A stretch of DNA of 64,000 bases, from contig CAUJCR010000031.1 of NCBI GenBank assembly GCA_963169355.1, forward strand, positions 62,001 through 126,000. The letters are read 5' to 3'. Below are positions 45,679 to 55,258 of the stretch, piece after piece (within the stretch, counting starts at the first letter, position 1; every line of letters begins with the position of its first letter). The DNA is from Bacteroidota bacterium. GTDB taxonomy: Bacteria; Bacteroidota; Bacteroidia; B-17B0; Aurantibacillaceae. The notes beneath the pieces were generated by a model. That model made no database searches and was not told the origin of the DNA. It saw nothing but the letters and a program-made list of their open reading frames with translations. The position numbers and the translations under genes are program-made.

Positions 45679-47082
45679 CTATTTCCCTATGCAGAATTTT
45701 CCAAAGATGTTTCCTAAAAGGTCCTCTGAGCTTACATTTCCTGTAATCTCCGATAGTGCTTCTAAGGCATAACGAATATCAAGCGCTAAAAAATCACTTT
45801 GTATGTTTTGCTCTAATCCTTCAATTACTTTTTGTAATGCTTGTTGTGCTTTTATTAATGAATCAACGTGTCTAGAGTTTGTAACTACTGTTTCGGTTGC
45901 TTGAATAGTTGAGGTGTTAAACAGTTGTGTTAAATTGTTTTTTAACGTATCAATGTGTTGGTTTTGCTTAGCAGAAATGTATATCAAATTATCTATTTCC
46001 GAAAATTTATGCAACAATTCATCTTTTGCTAAGGCATCTATTTTATTACCAACTATTAATAAATGGGCTTTACCAAGATGCTCTTTTATTTGATTGATTT
46101 CTTGTTGCAATGTGCGCTTGTCAATGGAGGATACATCAAATAAATAAATAACAATGGCCGATTTTTTAATAACCTCAAACGCTTTATTAACGCCTATTAG
46201 TTCTATTACATCAGTTGTGTTTCTAATTCCAGCCGTATCAATAAAACGAAATAAAATGCCATTTATAATGAGTTGATCTTCAATGGTGTCGCGTGTAGTT
46301 CCAGGAATTTCGCTAACAATGGCACGTTCATCTTCTAGCAACATGTTTAGCAAAGTTGATTTCCCCGCATTGGGTTTTCCAACTATGGCTACTGGAACAC
46401 CGTTTTTTATCACATTGCCTATTTCAAAACTTTGTATGAGTTTACGAATAGATTGTAAGATAGTTTGTACTAAATGATTTAATTCTTTTCTATTAGCAAA
46501 CTCTACATCTTCTTCACTAAAATCTAATTCTAGTTCAATTAATGATGCAAAGTTGAGTAAGTTTTCGCGTAATAAAGCTATTTGATGACTAAAACCACCA
46601 CGCATCTGCTGCATGGCTACTTGATGTGAGGCAGCGGAATGACTTGCAATTAAATCGGCCACAGCTTCGGCTTGGCTTAAATCAAATTTTCCATTTAAAA
46701 ATGCCCTGAGTGTAAACTCGCCTGCTTGTGCTGGGCGTGCACCTTGCGCATAAAGTAATTGTAAAATTTGTTGTTGTATATACGTTGAACCATGACACGA
46801 TATTTCTATCACATCTTCGCCTGTGTATGTATTGGGTGCCTTAAAAATAGTAACTAATACCTCATCAATAATTTGGTTGTTTTGATTAACTATAACACCA
46901 AAATGAGCGGTGTGGCTATTTTTTAATTGTAGCAATTTTGGTTTTAAATGCTTAGTTCTAAAAACAGTTTCGGTAATTGAAAATGCTTTGCTACCGCTTA
47001 ATCGTATAACCGCAATGGCACCACTACCATGAGGCGTTGCTAGGGCGGCAATAGTGTCGTTATTTAATAAATAGCTACTCAT
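45679..47082 (-). CDS. mnmE: tRNA uridine-5-carboxymethylaminomethyl GTPase MnmE
   Basis: MnmE works with MnmG to modify U34 of certain tRNAs. At 467 aa it is full length. The N-terminal folate-binding domain holds IAALATPHGSGAIAVIRLSG, and the helical domain has AEAVADLIASHSA. The inserted GTPase domain shows G1 VGKPNAGKST (~235), G2/G3 GTTRDT and DTAGIR, and G4 NKID. The C-terminal catalytic Cys motif FCIGK ends the protein (residues 463-467). It is a housekeeping gene; the accessory cassette sits directly downstream of it. Confidence 0.97.
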   Translation of the reverse strand: MSSYLLNNDTIAALATPHGSGAIAVIRLSGSKAFSITETVFRTKHLKPKLLQLKNSHTAHFGVIVNQNNQIIDEVLVTIFKAPNTYTGEDVIEISCHGSTYIQQQILQLLYAQGARPAQAGEFTLRAFLNGKFDLSQAEAVADLIASHSAASHQVAMQQMRGGFSHQIALLRENLLNFASLIELELDFSEEDVEFANRKELNHLVQTILQSIRKLIQSFEIGNVIKNGVPVAIVGKPNAGKSTLLNMLLEDERAIVSEIPGTTRDTIEDQLIINGILFRFIDTAGIRNTTDVIELIGVNKAFEVIKKSAIVIYLFDVSSIDKRTLQQEINQIKEHLGKAHLLIVGNKIDALAKDELLHKFSEIDNLIYISAKQNQHIDTLKNNLTQLFNTSTIQATETVVTNSRHVDSLIKAQQALQKVIEGLEQNIQSDFLALDIRYALEALSEITGNVSSEDLLGNIFGKFCIGK

Positions 47083-47186
47083 ACTTGAGTTGGTAAAGGT
47101 ATTAATTAATGTTAATATTTGAGAACTCAGTAAACCATTAAAGTACTTTTTTTTAGTTATATTCGTTATGACTCAAAATTACCTTT

Positions 47187-48392
47187 ATGTTTAATACCTC
47201 ATCTGAGTATATCCAAGAAATTACTCAAAGTATTTCTAATGCGGATTATAGCCTTACTTCTAGGCGCATGTTAGATTTTTTATACGATTACAATGTTAGT
47301 TCAAATGCTGAATTAAAGCACTTGAGTTATGAAATTAGACAAAACTATTTAACGCTATCGCAAGATGAAAGTGCAAAAGTAACGAAGTTGCAAGAGCAAT
47401 GTGATGCTTGGTTACAACTGGCTCATCAGTTAATGCCTCATCTTTCTCAAAGCCAAGTTCCTAATGAAAATACGGTTGTTTATTCGGCTAGCGAGTTGAG
47501 TAAAGAATTTGTTTCGGCCAATCGTAGTTTTAAGTTACATCCTTTGTCGTTAGAGATTAAACTAGGAGAATTAACCGCGGTTGTGGGAGAAAATGGTAAT
47601 GGTAAAACAACCTTGTTGCGATTAGTGTCGGGTGAATTAGCTAAAAGTACAGGCAATGTGCTTTATTTCGAAAATCAACAAAACGATTGGTATAACATAA
47701 AGGGTAAAATAGCTTACATTCCTCAACGACCCAATAGATGGTATGGTACTTTAATAGATAATTTACATTTTTATTGTACAATAAAGGGCATTAAGCATGA
47801 GGATAATGAAAATCATGTTAATTATATTTTACATCGCTTAGGCTTATACCAATTTCGTAATTTAAAATGGACTGAGATTTCGAGTGGTTATCGCTTACGA
47901 TTTGAATTAGCTAAAGCATTAATGATGCGTCCGCAATTATTAATATTAGACGAGCCTTTAGCCAATTTAGATATCAATGCTCAACAATTGTTTATTCAGG
48001 ATTTAAAATATTTATCACAATCGGTCAAAAATCCAATGGGTGTTATCTTAAGTTCACAGCAATTACATGAGTTGGAACGTAATTGCCAAAATATCATATT
48101 TATCAAACAAGGTAAAACCATTTATAGCGGTAATCAACAAGCATTTGCCTCTAACCGACAAACGAATGCGTACGAAATAGGAGGGAACTTTAATTACCCT
48201 CAAATTAAAGAGTATTTCTCAAATCTTAGTGATATTAAGATTATTGATTCGGGTACGGTGTTTATTATCAATACGCCGCTTCATATTGATAGCGCTACAA
48301 TTCTTAAAACAATTACAGATAAGCAAATTCCCGTTAATTATTTCCGTGATATTTCTAAATCAACTCGTCAATTATTTCAAAAAGATATTTAA
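47187..48392 (+). CDS. ABC transporter ATP-binding protein with N-terminal extension
   Basis: This 401-aa ATPase has Walker A GENGNGKTT (about residue 132), an altered signature ISSGYRLR in place of LSGGQ-R, Walker B LLILDEPLANLD, and a D-loop. About 95 residues precede the ABC domain and are predicted helical (SADYSLTSRRMLDFLYDYN...), an extension I do not recognise. A ~75-residue C-terminal part follows the nucleotide-binding domain. It is 11 bp before a multi-pass membrane protein gene and almost certainly pairs with it. The substrate is unknown. Confidence 0.88.
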   Translation: MFNTSSEYIQEITQSISNADYSLTSRRMLDFLYDYNVSSNAELKHLSYEIRQNYLTLSQDESAKVTKLQEQCDAWLQLAHQLMPHLSQSQVPNENTVVYSASELSKEFVSANRSFKLHPLSLEIKLGELTAVVGENGNGKTTLLRLVSGELAKSTGNVLYFENQQNDWYNIKGKIAYIPQRPNRWYGTLIDNLHFYCTIKGIKHEDNENHVNYILHRLGLYQFRNLKWTEISSGYRLRFELAKALMMRPQLLILDEPLANLDINAQQLFIQDLKYLSQSVKNPMGVILSSQQLHELERNCQNIIFIKQGKTIYSGNQQAFASNRQTNAYEIGGNFNYPQIKEYFSNLSDIKIIDSGTVFIINTPLHIDSATILKTITDKQIPVNYFRDISKSTRQLFQKDI

Positions 48393-48403
48393 ACTTTATT
48401 ATT

Positions 48404-49954
48404 ATGCTTACATTCTTAGCTCCAAAATTTATGAAGGCTTTCGACAAGTTTTTATTGTTGAATTATCCTTTTTGGTATATCGTTAAAATCCATTACATCT
48501 TATACTTTACCATATTGATGTGGTTACTTAGTTTTGGTATAGGATACTTATTAAATATTGATATTACTGCTTATAGTCCTGAAGCCGTTTCGGGAACATG
48601 GATTTTTTTAATGGCTGTTTTAGCTATTATTTTATTTTGTGTGTGGATGTATCATCTAACCATTTATAACAATGAAGACCATTATGGAAAATTTACCAAA
48701 TGGGATGATGTTAAGTTTTTAGGTGTATTTATTATTGGTATTAATTTACTTATGTCATTTTCTTATCCTATGCAGTGGGTAGTGAAACATCGTATAGCCA
48801 ATACATTTACCGATGCACAATTAGCTCAACATTACAATGCCTTAAACTTAGGTCATAAATATGTAGGAAATAATATTGATGATTATCAATATTGCGGCTT
48901 TGATGTGCATGATACGGTTACATACCAACAAGCTCAAAGTGATACCAATTGTTTTAAAAATGGAAGCATGTATCGTGATTTAAACAAGTACAGAAATTTT
49001 GTATGTTTTTCGCCAGATAAAAACGATTATGATTATGACCTCATTCGCTTTTGGGATAAATCGGATATTAAAGCGAGTAAGGAGTTTTCGGATAATATGA
49101 TGTCGGCATCCGCTATCGAAAAGGGCTATCAACAACATCAAACCGATGGCGCTAAATTGGGTGCCATTGATGAATATTTTAAAGTAGTGAGAATTTATAG
49201 TTCGGATAATGATTACAATTTCAATAATTTAGCGTCTTATACGCCAAAAGATTATTTAGATAATTATAACCATTATGAAAAAGCATGCGTTATAACTTTT
49301 CCATTGGCCTATAACTATAAAAAAAGTTCTTATGCTGAATATGAACAAGAATCTTATTTGCCTTCTCCGGATGTAACGTACCAACTTAATAACATCTTTA
49401 AAGCAAAGTTTACCAATATTTATTTAGTGAGTTTGTCATATCTCCGTTTCTGTTTTTATTTTTCATTTTATGCTTCGTTATTAATGATTTTGTTTAGAAA
49501 TAATCGTTGGCAGCATTACTTGGTTACTGCTGTTACGGTAATTTTATTATCAATTATCATTGGTATTATTTCATTAATTAGTTTGCCAAGTGCTTATCCA
49601 ACACTTTCTATATTGGTGTGGGTAGTAGCAGGTTTTATGAGTATAAAATACTCCTTTAAGAAAGATAGATACCGTGTGATAGATGTTGTAGCTTCCAATA
49701 TATTTTATATTGGTTTACCATTAATGCCTTATTTTCTTTGCGAATATGCCCACGAAATTTTTGGATGGTATAAATGTAACTTCTCAGATGTAGATGATAT
49801 TCAAGCTCAGATTGAATGTTCTATAAAGGAATACACTTTTAAAAACATTTGTTATTATGCACGTGTAATTGGAATTACAGTATTTATTGTATTAGTAATG
49901 CCATTTTATAAAGTGTTTTTTATAAATCAAAAAGCTTTACCGAGCAATAAATAA
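48404..49954 (+). CDS. Multi-pass membrane protein, partner of the ABC ATPase
   Basis: This 516-aa protein has three N-terminal membrane segments (about 25-48, 62-84, 100-120), a ~190-residue hydrophilic domain rich in Asp, Tyr and Asn (~125-315), and five further segments up to the C-terminus. The arrangement recalls ABC-2-type permeases with a large outer domain, but I do not recognise a family. The gene order with the ATPase (11 bp gap) implies a two-component exporter or envelope machine. Confidence 0.75.
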   Translation: MLTFLAPKFMKAFDKFLLLNYPFWYIVKIHYILYFTILMWLLSFGIGYLLNIDITAYSPEAVSGTWIFLMAVLAIILFCVWMYHLTIYNNEDHYGKFTKWDDVKFLGVFIIGINLLMSFSYPMQWVVKHRIANTFTDAQLAQHYNALNLGHKYVGNNIDDYQYCGFDVHDTVTYQQAQSDTNCFKNGSMYRDLNKYRNFVCFSPDKNDYDYDLIRFWDKSDIKASKEFSDNMMSASAIEKGYQQHQTDGAKLGAIDEYFKVVRIYSSDNDYNFNNLASYTPKDYLDNYNHYEKACVITFPLAYNYKKSSYAEYEQESYLPSPDVTYQLNNIFKAKFTNIYLVSLSYLRFCFYFSFYASLLMILFRNNRWQHYLVTAVTVILLSIIIGIISLISLPSAYPTLSILVWVVAGFMSIKYSFKKDRYRVIDVVASNIFYIGLPLMPYFLCEYAHEIFGWYKCNFSDVDDIQAQIECSIKEYTFKNICYYARVIGITVFIVLVMPFYKVFFINQKALPSNK

Positions 49955-49971
49955 ATGAGATAAAGTTTCGG

Positions 49972-50832
49972 TTACTTTACGTGTTTTTCTTCGGCTTGTA
50001 ATACTTCGTAGTAAGTAGGGCTATTTGGGTCAGCGTCATATATATAAGCTACCACATGGCATTTCTCAGGACGATAAGACGTGCTAATGGTTTTAGTATA
50101 AACTTTAGTGATTGAGTCATTTAAAAAAGCTCCCGAAGCAAATACAGCATCTCCCCACGTACTATTTATGGCATCGCGTAACACATGGTTAAAAACATAA
50201 TTAGTAATTTTTTGTGATGGAGCAGGAGGGGATACAATTCGATAATCTAGTTGTTCGGCTACGATACTATCTTCTGTTAAAAGCACAACTAATTTATACA
50301 TGCCCGAATTAGTAGTAAGCGATTTTACGGTTACTTTTGTGTTTAATAAATTACTAGAAGCTGTAAAGGAGTTATTTATTTTTAATTCAAATTTGGCAGC
50401 TGTAGAAAGCATTTGAACAGTTTCTGCTTCCCATGAAGAATAGGCTTTAATAAAACCTCCTGTCCCATGTCCCACACGATTAATTAAACCGTTAGGGTTT
50501 CCTGCTGATGAAATACCAAATTCAGTATCATAAGCATTGCCAGTTGCAGTTCTAAAATCGGTAGGATAAGAAGCATTGATGTTGGCAAATGAACCGGCAT
50601 GTATAGCAATTGGAATTATTTTTTCACCATATACATTATGTAAATATCTAAGTGTATCAGCTGCGGCTGGGCAATTACCACATTTATGACCAGTGTAATC
50701 TTCTATTAATACTTTTCTATTGCCACTTATTACTTGCACATTTGGATCTCTTGCATCTTTCACTTTATCGCAGCTGGTAAAACAAGTGGTGATGCTGATA
50801 CATAATGCTGAAATTAAAATATAATTTTTCAT
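49972..50832 (-). CDS. Omp28-related outer-membrane lipoprotein with thioredoxin-like fold
   Basis: This 286-aa lipoprotein (lipobox FTSC, Cys21) has an Omp28-type domain. A CxxC pair lies in GHKCGNCPAAAD (Cys51, Cys54), like a thioredoxin active site, followed by GEKIIPIAIHAGSFA and GNPNGLINR. The C-terminal half is a beta-rich domain. In Porphyromonas, Omp28 is surface-exposed. A thiol-redox role is inferred from the CxxC. It is the third gene of the tlpA-DUF6029-Omp28 run, 12 bp after DUF6029. Confidence 0.88.
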   Translation of the reverse strand: MKNYILISALCISITTCFTSCDKVKDARDPNVQVISGNRKVLIEDYTGHKCGNCPAAADTLRYLHNVYGEKIIPIAIHAGSFANINASYPTDFRTATGNAYDTEFGISSAGNPNGLINRVGHGTGGFIKAYSSWEAETVQMLSTAAKFELKINNSFTASSNLLNTKVTVKSLTTNSGMYKLVVLLTEDSIVAEQLDYRIVSPPAPSQKITNYVFNHVLRDAINSTWGDAVFASGAFLNDSITKVYTKTISTSYRPEKCHVVAYIYDADPNSPTYYEVLQAEEKHVK

Positions 50833-50844
50833 TGGCTATATTTT

Positions 50845-52566
50845 TTAAAAACTAGATGAAATACTTAAACTTAAACCATTTGATGCTGGAACAAAACGAC
50901 ACACGCCACCTGCACAAAAAATGCCTTGACGCTGACGCCCATAACTTATTGATATACGGGTAGGCCCGCTAATATAGGCTAACATGCCATAGTAATAATG
51001 TACACGTTTCGTAATATCCGGATTATTGTAGTTATATTGGTCGGCAACTGTAATACTCCAGTGAGTTGAAGGTGTCCATTCAACTAAAGCAGATACCCAT
51101 GAACCAGTATTACCAATAATGTTTTTTTCATTAGTTACTGGATCTATTTTCTTGTCTTTGTAATCATAGCTTGCAAAATAACCTTGACCTTCAAAACGAA
51201 TTGCTGAATTAGATTTATATCTCCAAGTTAAATCTATCACACCTATATTTGAATGAATATCTGGATGTTCTTCTTTATCAAGAGTATTAAATTGAACAAT
51301 GGATTGATTTAAGAATTGGTTAGCATACATTAATGTCATTTTTAATTTTTTTGTAAATTTCTTTGTAATTTCAATATTAAAATCGTGGTAATACTCATCA
51401 CCTACAGAGCCATAATTAGTAGTATATTTATAATGGTTGGCAGTATCTTTTATTACTGGAATCCCAGTAGTATCTGTTCCAAAAAACATTGAACCGTTCA
51501 AAGTTATATCCATTCCATACTTACCACCAAGCCAAGTTCCTTTTTTTACTTTATATTGTATTTCTGCACTTCCACCAATTTCACCGTTTGGTTGGGTTGC
51601 ATAAGGATAATAAGCCATTAATGAATAGGTGTGAAATTTACTAAAGTCAGGCAAATAATTAATCATGTCAATGGTATTGGTTGCATTACGGTCGCTTCTA
51701 AAACTCATGTTGTCAATCATTTTACCAGAAAGTAAAAATGAGAAACCATTGGTGGCATAGGAGGTGGACGCAATTAAAGCATGACCATCACGATAGCTAT
51801 AGTGATTTTGATATGAAGGGTCGTTAGCTTTGAAAGCATATTCTGCATTAAAATTAAAACCACCTCGAATTACGGTAAAACGACCTGAACCAGCAGCTAC
51901 ATTTTCTGGTAAAACTAACGTAGGATCTTGGTCTTGTTGGTACTTACTTACAAAATTACCACCAATGATTACTTTTGTTTTGAGTTTTCCGAGGGTTGAA
52001 TCAAATAGTTCCATTACATTTACTTCTCCATCAATACCACGAACGGTTCCTGGCGATAATGAAAAATATGTTCGTTGTTTACCTATTACTCCTTTAAGTG
52101 TTATACCATTTTTAGGTCTAAATATCACACGCATACCATCCATAGCATTGTCGTATAATAATCCGCGGTTTTCATAAGCTCTAAATACAATGCCACTTCC
52201 AAATTGTTCGTAATAATTTCCTACGGTAATATCAATATCTTTATGGGCATATCTTGCAAAACGGTATGGTACTCCTGAACCTTTATAACCAGATAAAAAG
52301 CCTAATAATGGAGGGTTATAACTCTCAAAGCGACCGCCTGCACTAAAACCTCCACGAGTATAGGTTATATTTCCAAAAGCATTATATCTAAATAATTCAC
52401 TTCCAGGATCAGCCCCAATGGCACTATCTTTTTGGTAATAAGCCCCATCAAATTGAAAATTGCCATGAATAGCACCTGGATCTTCTTTAAAGCTTTGCGA
52501 TTTTAAATTTATGCTAAGCACTAAACCCAATAAAGCTAAATAATATTTAGATTGTGAATAAACCAT
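50845..52566 (-). CDS. DUF6029 family outer-membrane beta-barrel protein
   Basis: This 573-aa exported protein has a signal peptide (about residues 1-22). The body consists of alternating hydrophobic/polar strands typical of an outer-membrane barrel, with aromatic girdle residues and a terminal LSISSSF. A cysteine pair near the end (IFCAGGVCRFVPASNGL) is characteristic of the DUF6029 family, as I recall it, and sits just before the last strand. Its function is unknown. It lies between tlpA (40 bp gap) and the Omp28 gene (12 bp gap). Confidence 0.8.
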   Translation of the reverse strand: MVYSQSKYYLALLGLVLSINLKSQSFKEDPGAIHGNFQFDGAYYQKDSAIGADPGSELFRYNAFGNITYTRGGFSAGGRFESYNPPLLGFLSGYKGSGVPYRFARYAHKDIDITVGNYYEQFGSGIVFRAYENRGLLYDNAMDGMRVIFRPKNGITLKGVIGKQRTYFSLSPGTVRGIDGEVNVMELFDSTLGKLKTKVIIGGNFVSKYQQDQDPTLVLPENVAAGSGRFTVIRGGFNFNAEYAFKANDPSYQNHYSYRDGHALIASTSYATNGFSFLLSGKMIDNMSFRSDRNATNTIDMINYLPDFSKFHTYSLMAYYPYATQPNGEIGGSAEIQYKVKKGTWLGGKYGMDITLNGSMFFGTDTTGIPVIKDTANHYKYTTNYGSVGDEYYHDFNIEITKKFTKKLKMTLMYANQFLNQSIVQFNTLDKEEHPDIHSNIGVIDLTWRYKSNSAIRFEGQGYFASYDYKDKKIDPVTNEKNIIGNTGSWVSALVEWTPSTHWSITVADQYNYNNPDITKRVHYYYGMLAYISGPTRISISYGRQRQGIFCAGGVCRFVPASNGLSLSISSSF

Positions 52567-52606
52567 ATAAGAAAAGGGAGGTTATAAATGATGTACGATA
52601 TATTAA

Positions 52607-53122
52607 TTAGTGCGAGATTTTTTCACCCTTAACTAATTTTTTGACATTTTCAAACAATATTTCTTCGTCGCCTTCGGCGTAGGAATTGTGGCTCCACACA
52701 ATTTCGCCTTTCCCGTCTATTAAAAAGGTGTGAGGTACATTATTTACATTCATGGCTCTTTTAAAATCTTGATTTTCATCAATGTAAACTTCGTATGTCC
52801 ATCCTTTTGATTTTACATCAGTAACAACTTTACCCGAACTACGAGCGTCGTCTATTGAAATTGCAATTAATTTTACACCAGTTTCTTTTTGTAACTCGGC
52901 ATACTCTTCATTGATAGCATCAAGTTCTTTTTTACACGGTTTGCACCAAGTAGCCCAAAAACTTATAATCATTGGTTTTCCATCATTACTAAAAGTATTA
53001 GAATTGATGCTAGTACCATCCAAATTTTTTACTGTAGCAGAAGGAAGTTTTCCACCATTATTAAAAGTAAAAGAAGTAAGAGTTAATATAATGGCAGATG
53101 AGATTACGATAAGCTGTTTCAT
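52607..53122 (-). CDS. TlpA-family exported thioredoxin-like protein
   Basis: This 171-aa periplasmic protein probably reduces or exchanges disulfides. It has a signal peptide (1-19 or so; no lipobox). The AhpC/TSA-type fold contains the active site FWATWCKPCKKEL (Cys60, Cys63), the cis-proline loop NVNNVPHTFLID and a terminal helix. It heads an operon with two other Cys-pair envelope proteins, suggesting they form a redox chain. A -7 box TATATTTG (53145-53152, minus strand) lies 22 bp upstream. Confidence 0.93.
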   Translation of the reverse strand: MKQLIVISSAIILTLTSFTFNNGGKLPSATVKNLDGTSINSNTFSNDGKPMIISFWATWCKPCKKELDAINEEYAELQKETGVKLIAISIDDARSSGKVVTDVKSKGWTYEVYIDENQDFKRAMNVNNVPHTFLIDGKGEIVWSHNSYAEGDEEILFENVKKLVKGEKISH

Positions 53123-53144
53123 AACTGTTAAATTTTTGTTTCAG

Positions 53145-53152
53145 CAAATATA
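53145..53152 (-). promoter_or_regulatory. -7 box (TATATTTG) of the tlpA-DUF6029-Omp28 operon
   Basis: An exact TAnnTTTG on the minus strand, 22 bp before the tlpA ATG. A -33 box is not obvious. Confidence 0.5.
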
Positions 53153-53310
53153 CTAAAAGGATTAAAATTTAGTGGAGTTAAAGTCATATAATAGAAAATT
53201 AAAATTGGATTCTTAACGACTTTTATGAAGAATTATCATCAGAGTATTACTTTATCTAAACTTTATTGATCTTCAAAGATTCGATGCAACGTTTTCCTTC
53301 TTCAAAAACA

Positions 53311-53343
53311 AAAAGCCATTCTTAAAACTTAAGAATGGCTTTT
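53311..53343 (-). terminator. Intrinsic terminator of the 53364-54152 lipoprotein gene
   Basis: A perfect 14-bp stem (53311-53324 with 53330-53343) around a 5-base loop is followed by a T-rich run on the minus strand, 20 bp after the stop. Confidence 0.9.
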
Positions 53344-53363
53344 AAAACAAATTAATGAGTGAA

Positions 53364-54152
53364 TTAGTTAGTTACACTAATGTTTCTATTAGTAGTACTT
53401 AAATTAATAAAGTAATATTTTTTGGTAGATGCCGTTGTGTTATTGAATTTATAAGCTGTAATGGTCATAAATGCATTTGAAGAAAGATCTAATGTACCCA
53501 TTTCAGATGAAGAGAATGTATGCGAAGTTTGAGTGGCACCTTTCATTTTATAAATTGTTTTACTTCCAGATGTAATTTGGAAACATAATGAATCAGCATT
53601 TGATACCGAACTCGTGCTAAAAGTAAATGCACTACCTTTGCTTACAGATGTAATACTAGGTAATGTAGGATTTGAAGGAAAACCATTAGCGGTATATGTA
53701 AAAGCCGGAACATTAGTTGCTGAATTACCAGCTATACTCCATTTTGAATTACTGCTCCAGTTAATTCCAGTTGATTTAGGAGTAAAGATATAAGCATTAT
53801 TTGATTGCTTTGCTAAAGTAGAATCGTTGGCAGTAATGGCACCACCATCTACTAATGTAGAAGAACCTGCAGCGTCGAATAAACTAGCTGTTGCACTTCC
53901 CATTGTAGTTGTAACTTCCATTGTAGTTCCAGGTACTGCAACTATGGCATTAACTTTCGATGCTATCATTGTACCGTTTCCATCAGTAAAACTTGGTGTT
54001 ACAGGGGCATTTGATGCACTTCCTCCACCACCGCCGCCTGGTGTTGTTGGGGTTTCGGTTTCTGGCTCAGTATTATCTTTTTTTGAACATGATGTTAAAG
54101 TTATTGTACCAGCAATAACTAGTAATCCTAATAAATAAATGTGTTTTTTCAT
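53364..54152 (-). CDS. Lipoprotein of unknown function
   Basis: This 262-aa lipoprotein has the signal MKKHIYLLGLLVIAGTITL and lipobox TSC (Cys ~22). A linker rich in Glu, Thr and Pro with a run of six glycines (~38-44) leads to a serine/threonine-rich beta domain (residues ~50-262). No enzyme motif is visible. A -7 box TAATTTTG (54178-54185, minus strand) lies 25 bp upstream. It is a single-gene unit with its own terminator. Confidence 0.8.
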   Translation of the reverse strand: MKKHIYLLGLLVIAGTITLTSCSKKDNTEPETETPTTPGGGGGGSASNAPVTPSFTDGNGTMIASKVNAIVAVPGTTMEVTTTMGSATASLFDAAGSSTLVDGGAITANDSTLAKQSNNAYIFTPKSTGINWSSNSKWSIAGNSATNVPAFTYTANGFPSNPTLPSITSVSKGSAFTFSTSSVSNADSLCFQITSGSKTIYKMKGATQTSHTFSSSEMGTLDLSSNAFMTITAYKFNNTTASTKKYYFINLSTTNRNISVTN

Positions 54153-54227
54153 AGTAATAATAATTTAATAATTGATACAAAATTAAAAAGTTTAATTTTT
54201 AATGCTATACCCTGCTTTGGGTATTTT

Positions 54228-54258
54228 TTGTTCGTAATCAATTTAGAATGTAACTTTA
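54228..54258 (+). promoter_or_regulatory. Promoter of fmt
   Basis: A TTG (54228-54230) and a TAACTTTA -7-like box (54251-54258) are 20 bp apart, 19 bp before the ATG. The last base of the -7 box departs from TAnnTTTG. Confidence 0.5.
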
Positions 54259-54277
54259 TGCAAATTTTTAATGAAAG

Positions 54278-55219
54278 ATGAGAATTGTATTTATGGGTAC
54301 TCCCGAGTTTGCCGTAGCAAGCTTAGATATATTAGTAAAGAATGGATATAACGTGGTTGCTGTTGTAACCGTACCTGATAAACCTGCTGGCAGAGGACAG
54401 TTAATACAACAATCGTCAGTGAAAAAATATGCCATTGAAAAAGGATTACCTGTATTGCAACCCGAAAAACTAAAAGACGAACATTTTATTAATCAATTAA
54501 AAACTCTAAATGCAGATTTACAAATTGTAGTTGCCTTTAAAATGTTACCTGAAATAGTGTGGAATATGCCACCATTAGGCACTTATAATTTACATGCTTC
54601 ATTATTGCCTAAATATCGTGGTGCAGCGCCAATTAACTGGGCTATCATAAATGGCGAAACTGAAAGTGGAGTTACTAGTTTTAAACTAAAGCATGAAATT
54701 GATACTGGTAATATTTTGTTACAAGAAAAAGTAGTCATTTCTTCTAAAACAACTGCAGGTGAATTACATGACCAACTTATGAACCTAGGAGCGCAAGTTG
54801 TACTTAAAACAGTTCAAGTAATTGAAAGTGGTAACTATGAATTAAAACCACAAGATGACACTTTAAGTATTCATGCCCCAAAAATTTTTAAGGATACTTG
54901 TAAGATAAATTGGCAACAATCTGTGGATACTATATATAATCATATTCGTGGTTTATCGCCTTACCCAGCAGCTTATACCGAATTTAAAGATAAGAACAAC
55001 CAATTAGTAAGCGTTAAATTATTTGTAGTTGAAAAACAAATTTCTCATGTTTCGGAAAGTACTGGAACCGTTAGTAGTGATGGAAAATCATATTTACGCG
55101 TGGCTTGCAACAATGGCTACATCTTTATAAAAGAGTTACAACTAGCTGGTAAAAAAAGAATAAGTATTGAAGAATTTTTGCGTGGCTTTAAAGTAGAAGA
55201 AACTTTTTCGTTTTTATAA
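54278..55219 (+). CDS. fmt: Methionyl-tRNA formyltransferase
   Basis: Fmt formylates initiator Met-tRNA with 10-formyltetrahydrofolate. At 313 aa the length is normal. The N-terminal domain has RIVFMGTPEFAVASLD and DKPAGRGQ. The catalytic core is NLHASLLPKYRGAAPINWAI (Asn-His...), followed by GVTSFKLKHEIDTGNIL. The C-terminal tRNA-binding domain holds IYNHIRGLSPYPAAYT. It is transcribed alone; the HU gene follows after a 242-bp region with repeats. Confidence 0.97.
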   Translation: MRIVFMGTPEFAVASLDILVKNGYNVVAVVTVPDKPAGRGQLIQQSSVKKYAIEKGLPVLQPEKLKDEHFINQLKTLNADLQIVVAFKMLPEIVWNMPPLGTYNLHASLLPKYRGAAPINWAIINGETESGVTSFKLKHEIDTGNILLQEKVVISSKTTAGELHDQLMNLGAQVVLKTVQVIESGNYELKPQDDTLSIHAPKIFKDTCKINWQQSVDTIYNHIRGLSPYPAAYTEFKDKNNQLVSVKLFVVEKQISHVSESTGTVSSDGKSYLRVACNNGYIFIKELQLAGKKRISIEEFLRGFKVEETFSFL

Positions 55220-55258
55220 TCTCTTTATAGATAGTATTTACAGATTTTCTACAGTCTG

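Noticed and set aside
53994-54060. Run of C/G triplets as a possible repeat expansion
   Set aside because: It encodes the glycine-rich linker of the lipoprotein and is explained by that coding function.
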